Shown piece by piece: positions 31,697 to 35,338 of a stretch of DNA of 35,338 nucleotides (its first letter is position 1; every line of letters begins with the position of its first letter). Origin of the DNA: a virus; IMG/VR virus record IMGVR_UViG_3300023179_006657, positions 1 to 35,338 of that record. One strand, written 5' to 3'. The notes under the pieces are model-generated. The model searched no databases. It saw only the letters and a list, made by a program, of their open reading frames with translations, and was not told the DNA's origin. Both the position numbers and the translations under genes were made by a program.

Positions 31697-32127
31697 TGTT
31701 ATTAAAAATAATAAAATTTATTACAAAATTATTTTATAAACCTAAAATATTGGTGCCGTCTAAAGAACAACTTCTGTCTATAGAAGATAATTATGTTTTT
31801 GAAATTAATTTTAAAGTAACTTATGATCAAAACATAGATATAGAATTTATTCATGCTGGCGTGCAAGAATCTTCAATAGAAGAAATTTCATTATTAGCAG
31901 AAACTTGTGCAAATTTAGTAGTACTATTAAATAATGGATTATTAAAAAAAGACATTTTAACTCTTATTAAAAATCGTAAAAAACAAAATATGAATAATGA
32001 AAAAAATACTCTTTTATTAGATAATATTCTTTTTTTTAGCAATCTTTTACAAGACGAACTTAAGAATGCAAAGACTGCTAACTCTCCTTTAATTAGACCT
32101 TCAGCAGCTTTTAGAGTATCGAATTAA
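31696..32127 (+). CDS. hypothetical protein
   Basis: 143 residues. The first 20 are hydrophobic/basic (MLLKIIKFITKLFYKPKIL), perhaps amphipathic or weakly membrane-associated. The middle is beta-then-helix (IDIEFIHAGVQESSIEEIS). It ends in SPLIRPSAAFRV. It is coupled to the sigma gene by a TAATG overlap, so may be made with it. I do not recognise the family. Confidence 0.55.
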   Translation: MLLKIIKFITKLFYKPKILVPSKEQLLSIEDNYVFEINFKVTYDQNIDIEFIHAGVQESSIEEISLLAETCANLVVLLNNGLLKKDILTLIKNRKKQNMNNEKNTLLLDNILFFSNLLQDELKNAKTANSPLIRPSAAFRVSN

Positions 32128-32206
32128 AGACTTTTCTCAGATTCAAACCGTGTTAATATAACGGTGTATGTTAAGGTGGGATTTTCTATAATAAAAGGGC
32201 CAAATT

Positions 32207-32638
32207 ATGCAAAATGACAATGTTATTATTTGGCAAAAATGGGTAGATCCTTTTGGTAGAGATGAAAATCCTGAACAGGAAGAATTTGGAAATTTTGTAG
32301 AGGATGATGCCGGAGAAGAGGAAGATCAAAAGGCCGAAAGTTTCTTAGCTGGACACTCTATAAAATATGGAGTAAAAGTTATAGCTACTCCTATGGGTGT
32401 TATTCCAGTTAATGATAATACTGCTAGCGGTAAATTATTTAACTTTTGGATGGGTCATACTAATTTTGATATTACTAAAAAAGTTGCTGACACCATAGAA
32501 AAAACAGAAGGGGTTGAAACTCTAGATATTTATACTAGATATAGATTTAGAATTAGTGTTGGCAAAGCTTTTGAAGACTCAGTGGTAATGAGAGAAATCA
32601 ATAAAAACGTATATAAGGAATTAAGATATGCCCATTAA
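32207..32638 (+). CDS. conserved phage protein, unknown function
   Basis: 143 residues. Opening IIWQKWVDPFGRDE, acidic linker (about 25-42), then VIATPMGVIPVND, FNFWMGHTNFDIT, and ETLDIYTRYRFRISVGKAF with DSVVMREI near the end. Similar sequences are familiar from the late regions of aquatic phages. It overlaps the ClpP-like gene by 11 bases. An AGGG site lies 9 bases before ATG. Possibly a structural or maturation-linked protein; no enzyme motif seen. Confidence 0.6.
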   Translation: MQNDNVIIWQKWVDPFGRDENPEQEEFGNFVEDDAGEEEDQKAESFLAGHSIKYGVKVIATPMGVIPVNDNTASGKLFNFWMGHTNFDITKKVADTIEKTEGVETLDIYTRYRFRISVGKAFEDSVVMREINKNVYKELRYAH

Positions 32639-33299
32639 TCATGATATGGGGTTATCCTCAATTCATTCATATAATATTGATCCTAAAAATAGAGAAATTT
32701 TTTTACATTCTTATTTATCAGATAATGAAGAAGAGGCAGGAGTTGATTATAGAAGCTCTGTGTTTTTTGAAAAGAATATAAGATATCTAAATTCTATTTC
32801 TAATGAACCTATACTTGTTCATATGCATTTGCCAGGTGGTGATTGGCAAGATTGTTTAGGCATGTATGATTCTATTATAGCTTCAAAAGCAAAAGTTATT
32901 ATATTAGCTTACGCTAAGGCTGAATCTTCTAGTAGTTTTTTATTGCAGGCCGCTGATCTTAGGATATTAATGCCTAATACCAATGTTATGATTCATTATG
33001 GTTCATTCAGTTTGGATGGAGAGCATAGCAAAGCTGCTGCTGCTGGTATTCAATGGAATGAAAGAGAATGCGAAAAGATGGTTGATGTATTTGCCGAAAG
33101 GTGTATGAATAGTAGCATATGTAAAGAAAAAAATTGGAAAAAAATGATGGCCAAAAAACATATAACATCTCAATTGGCTAATAAATGCGATTGGATTTTA
33201 ACAGCACAAGAGGCTGTTGATTATGGTTTTGCTGATGGTATATTAGGTAGTAAAAAATTTCCACACATAGATTATCTTAAAACATACATCAAAAAATAA
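32628..33299 (+). CDS. ClpP-like serine protease
   Basis: 223 residues. ClpP fold: HLPGGDWQDCLGMYDSI (68-84, oxyanion Gly-Gly), catalytic Ser in AKAESSSSF (S100), catalytic His in NVMIHYGSF (H123) and the Asp in CDWILTAQEAVDYG (D188), which aligns with ClpP's third triad residue. Phage ClpP-like enzymes often act as prohead proteases. Alternatively it could degrade host or phage regulators. No Clp ATPase gene is seen here. The gene follows a coupled start. Confidence 0.88.
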   Translation: MPINHDMGLSSIHSYNIDPKNREIFLHSYLSDNEEEAGVDYRSSVFFEKNIRYLNSISNEPILVHMHLPGGDWQDCLGMYDSIIASKAKVIILAYAKAESSSSFLLQAADLRILMPNTNVMIHYGSFSLDGEHSKAAAAGIQWNERECEKMVDVFAERCMNSSICKEKNWKKMMAKKHITSQLANKCDWILTAQEAVDYGFADGILGSKKFPHIDYLKTYIKK

Positions 33300-33300
33300 A

Positions 33301-33951
33301 ATGCATCTAGAGTTTGCACAGCACGACCACACGTTAAATGAGAACGAAAACAAAGAACTAATCACAGAGGCATTACAATATAAGCCTGATAGTATATCGG
33401 TTTTTTCTTATTATATTAAAAATCTTGTTCAAATTACTAATACCCCTATAATTTGTCCTATAGATTTTCCAGTAGGTATTAGCGATGGTAAAACTCGTCT
33501 AAATATGGCTGAGTTTGCTATAAAAAATGGAGCAAAAGGATTGGACGTGCTGTATCCTGCTCAATTAATAATTAATAGAAAATATGAAAAATTTAGAGAA
33601 GATATCAAAAATTTTAAAGAACTAACTAATGACAAAAATATCAAAATTAGATATACTCTTGAATATAGAAAATATAGCTATGAATTATTATATAAATTAG
33701 TTCAAATTTTATATGATAATGGAGTTTCAACTGTTCTTCTTTCTACAGGATATTTTTTAGACGATATTAATGATAATATTATTGCTGCGGGTATGATAGT
33801 TAAAAAAACCCCGCCAATCAACGTGGTATTAACAGCCAATATTTGGACAAAAGAGCATGTTAATAATATAGTTAAATCTGGACTATATGGTTTTAGGGCG
33901 AATACTATTAATGGTTTAAAATTATTTAATCAAAATTTATCGTCCTTTTAA
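33301..33951 (+). CDS. DeoC-like (deoxyribose-phosphate aldolase fold) protein lacking the Schiff-base lysine
   Basis: 216 residues with the DeoC TIM-barrel layout: ICPIDFPVGISDGKTRLNMA (51-70), then GLDVLYPAQLI (80-90, with the Asp at D82) and IKIRYTLEYR, then the signature strand TVLLSTGYF (144-152). In functional DeoC this last motif is F-I-K-T-S-T-G, the lysine forming the Schiff base with the sugar; here the position is Leu146. So it is probably not a normal aldolase and may have a structural or altered role. It follows the ClpP-like gene by one base. Confidence 0.75.
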   Translation: MHLEFAQHDHTLNENENKELITEALQYKPDSISVFSYYIKNLVQITNTPIICPIDFPVGISDGKTRLNMAEFAIKNGAKGLDVLYPAQLIINRKYEKFREDIKNFKELTNDKNIKIRYTLEYRKYSYELLYKLVQILYDNGVSTVLLSTGYFLDDINDNIIAAGMIVKKTPPINVVLTANIWTKEHVNNIVKSGLYGFRANTINGLKLFNQNLSSF

Positions 33952-33954
33952 TTT

Positions 33955-33968
33955 TTGGTGTATAAAAA
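33955..33968 (+). promoter_or_regulatory. candidate late-type promoter motif TTGGTGTATAAAAA
   Basis: TTGGTGTATAAAAA lies 42 bases before the start of the next gene. It matches the TTGGTGTATAAT upstream of the GIY-YIG gene. A/T-rich TATAAA-type late promoters are used by T4-like phages with their own sigma. The recurrence and position are seen; use by the local sigma factor is inference. Confidence 0.45.
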
Positions 33969-34009
33969 ATCTAAGTAAGCTTATGCACCTATCTTTATGG
34001 AGATAAAAA

Positions 34010-34552
34010 ATGGCCTCAATTCAAACTAATGGTTCCGCTACAACAGGAACATACAGAACTGGAGGTTCCACTAATAACAATCGTGGAACAGCAACTAATG
34101 TTGGAACAGGGTCTTCTGTTCTTAAAAACAATGCTTTAGGTAGAGTTAATGTTAATGTTTTTGGTTCAACAGTTATTGATGGAAACGATACAGATAAGGC
34201 TTTATCTGGTGGTGTTATTGCTCATAATCATGTTAAGCCTATTACAGCAAGAGTAACCACAGAATTAGGCGGGGTTAATAGCACAGCTTTAGCTACTACA
34301 GGTGGAGTACCATCTCAATTAAGATTACTTCATAAAAGAGAGAGCTTTAAAGTTGTAAGAACAGCAACCGCTATCAGAGCTGGCTATTGGAACATTTATA
34401 CTGGTAAATGGACCACTCTTCCAACCAGCACCACAGAAAACCCCGGTGTTGACTATGCTGCCACAGTATCCAGAACATCTCCTGGCAAATTGGTGTATAG
34501 AACAGGATCTAAGCTTCCTGTGAGAGATAACTATAAGAGCAAAACCGGCTGA
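34010..34552 (+). CDS. abundant Thr/Gly/Asn-rich protein, candidate virion protein
   Basis: 180 residues, low in charge for the first 60 and rich in Thr, Gly, Ser and Asn (GSATTGTYRTGGSTNNN), with later segments GGVIAHNHVKPITARVTTELGG and IRAGYWNIYTGKWTTLPTSTT. The expression signals are the strongest in the window: a promoter-like motif, GGAGATA just before ATG and a strong terminator right after. Its codon use is also less A/T-biased than that of its neighbours. A single-gene unit suggests a highly expressed structural or decoration protein. No known fold recognised. Confidence 0.65.
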   Translation: MASIQTNGSATTGTYRTGGSTNNNRGTATNVGTGSSVLKNNALGRVNVNVFGSTVIDGNDTDKALSGGVIAHNHVKPITARVTTELGGVNSTALATTGGVPSQLRLLHKRESFKVVRTATAIRAGYWNIYTGKWTTLPTSTTENPGVDYAATVSRTSPGKLVYRTGSKLPVRDNYKSKTG

Positions 34553-34580
34553 TTATAGTTGCTATAAATTTTATAGACTC

Positions 34581-34617
34581 AATAAGCCAGGGCTTAAAAA
34601 CCTTGGCTTATTTTTTT
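34581..34617 (+). terminator. strong intrinsic terminator
   Basis: AATAAGCCAGGG pairs with CCTTGGCTTATT (12 pairs, one G-T), with an eight-base loop (CTTAAAAA), followed by a run of seven T (34611-34617). It lies 29 bases after the stop of the candidate virion protein gene, which makes that gene a stand-alone unit. Confidence 0.92.
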
Positions 34618-34661
34618 AATATAAAATATGGACTATATTTTACAATATTTAGGAATAATGT

Positions 34662-35338
34662 ATGATTGGGACACAACAAATATTACCATCAGAATGCAGA
34701 GATTCTTGTTGTTATTATGTTTGTGTAGAAAACTATAAAGAACAGAGTAGTTGTATTACTAATAATATAGTAATTAATTTTGAAGGTGGTCTTATACAAA
34801 ATTTTAATAATGATGAATATCAATTATTAATAGAAGGTAACTGTGTTGATCCTTCAGGTAATACAATAGATATTAGATCCTCTAAAAATGATTGTTATGG
34901 ATGTTCAATAACACCAATTATCAACAATCAGAATAATTGTGGTAATGATTTATTTGAAATTAAGATCCCAATAGCTGATCAACAAATTAAATGTTGTCCA
35001 GTAACAAATAAACCCACCCCCACCTCTACAAAAACGCCCACACCCACCCCCAATACTATTACCCCAACTAATAGCGTAACGCCAACAAATACTACGACTC
35101 CATCTATCACTCCAACGAATAGCGTAACACGAACTGTTACCCCAACCAACAGTGTTACTCCCTCAATCACCCCAACTAATAGTGTTACTCCGACAGTTAC
35201 TGCCACCAAAACTGTAACCCCATCAATTACTCCAACTAATAGTGTTACTCCGACAATTACTCCAACATTAACTCCTACAAACAGTGTTACTCCCTCAATC
35301 ACCCCAACTAACAGTGTTACTCCCTCAATCACCCCAAC
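34662..35338 (+). CDS. Cys-rich protein with Thr/Pro/Ser repeats (5' part; runs off the window)
   Basis: At least 225 residues, open at the right edge. Residues 1-117 contain eleven cysteines (e.g. [21 protein letters not shown]), suggesting disulfides or a metal site. From about residue 118 comes a low-complexity region built of variants of [11 protein letters not shown] and PTPT. Such repeats make long extended stalks in phage tail-fibre or spike proteins and are often O-glycosylated. The start ATG has AGGA seven bases upstream. The strand opposite has a long open frame, but that is an artefact of the repeat. Confidence 0.8.
   Translation, partial: MIGTQQILPSECRDSCCYYVCVENYKEQSSCITNNIVINFEGGLIQNFNNDEYQLLIEGNCVDPSGNTIDIRSSKNDCYGCSITPIINNQNNCGNDLFEIKIPIADQQIKCCPVTNKPTPTSTKTPTPTPNTITPTNSVTPTNTTTPSITPTNSVTRTVTPTNSVTPSITPTNSVTPTVTATKTVTPSITPTNSVTPTITPTLTPTNSVTPSITPTNSVTPSITP
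35013..35338 (+). repeat. imperfect tandem repeat encoding [11 protein letters not shown]-type units
   Basis: From the first CCCACC codons onward the DNA repeats variants of a 30-39 base unit containing CCAACTAATAGTGTTACTCC and related spellings, at least six times before the window ends. Unit borders are imprecise by eye. Repeats of this kind allow slippage or recombination, so the length may vary between isolates. Confidence 0.85.

Noticed and set aside
32181-32206. TATAAT at 32187 as a promoter
   Set aside because: It is too close to the ATG at 32207 to leave the ribosome site and has no -35 match.
34628-34738. Short plus-strand frame of about 36 residues after the terminator
   Set aside because: It overlaps the better supported Cys-rich gene in another frame and has no ribosome binding site.
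34979-35332. Minus-strand open frame full of Val, Gly and Thr repeats
   Set aside because: It is the reverse of the Thr/Pro repeat of the plus-strand gene that starts at 34662 and has no start signal or plausible composition.
1-35338. CRISPR array, integrase, transposon or insertion sequence
   Set aside because: No regular short direct repeats with unique spacers, no transposase or recombinase motifs and no terminal inverted repeats were seen; the only mobile signs are the homing endonucleases.

Overview
The window reads as part of a large, A+T-rich tailed bacteriophage genome. Phage hallmarks are an adjacent rIIA/rIIB pair, a RepB/AEP-type primase-like protein, a small phage-type sigma factor, a ClpP-like protease among putative late genes, and three free-standing homing-type endonucleases (two HNH, one GIY-YIG). 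Genes are packed tightly, with many ATGA or TAATG start/stop overlaps. The host cannot be named from the sequence. TAG, TAA and TGA all end genes here, so nothing suggests stop-codon recoding.

Layout. (1) 1-2057: the 3' end of a truncated gene, a kinase-like protein, small unknown proteins, a membrane protein and an HNH endonuclease. (2) 2054-10678: a textbook sigma70-type promoter leads into rIIA and rIIB. A degenerate tRNA-like structure follows, then the primase-like gene, small unknowns, a zinc-ribbon/RuvA-domain-III protein coupled to a RuvB helicase, a one-helix membrane protein and an actin-fold ATPase. (3) 10678-12678: an HNH gene, a secreted trypsin-like protease and a subtilisin. 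(4) 12673-18362, minus strand: one methyltransferase and five glycosyltransferase genes, one of them a two-domain fusion. This run converges tail-to-tail with the subtilisin at a hairpin that could terminate both ways. (5) 18515-27746, plus strand: reads away from region 4 from back-to-back promoters at 18401-18480. It holds a macro-domain protein, several more glycosyltransferase-like genes, two methyltransferases, a fucosyltransferase-like gene, a nucleoside 2-deoxyribosyltransferase-like protein and GMP reductase. (6) 27758-35338: probable late genes. These are a small-domain virion-associated candidate, a GIY-YIG endonuclease, a ferritin-like protein, a PAP2 phosphatase, a sigma factor, a ClpP-like protease, a DeoC-like protein missing its Schiff-base lysine, a highly translated candidate structural protein with a strong terminator, and the start of a Cys-rich, Thr/Pro-repeat protein that runs off the window.

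How it may work together (inference): regions 1-2 look like early and replication/recombination functions. Regions 4-5 form one divergent glycan-modification island of about 15 kb, probably acting on virion proteins, phage DNA or the host envelope. The sigma factor in region 6 probably switches on late genes.

The most unusual points are the RuvA-domain-III zinc-ribbon partner of a phage RuvB, the actin homologue, the paired proteases of two folds, the size and makeup of the glycan island with its embedded macro domain, the DeoC homologue lacking its lysine, and the tRNA-like element with an enlarged anticodon loop.
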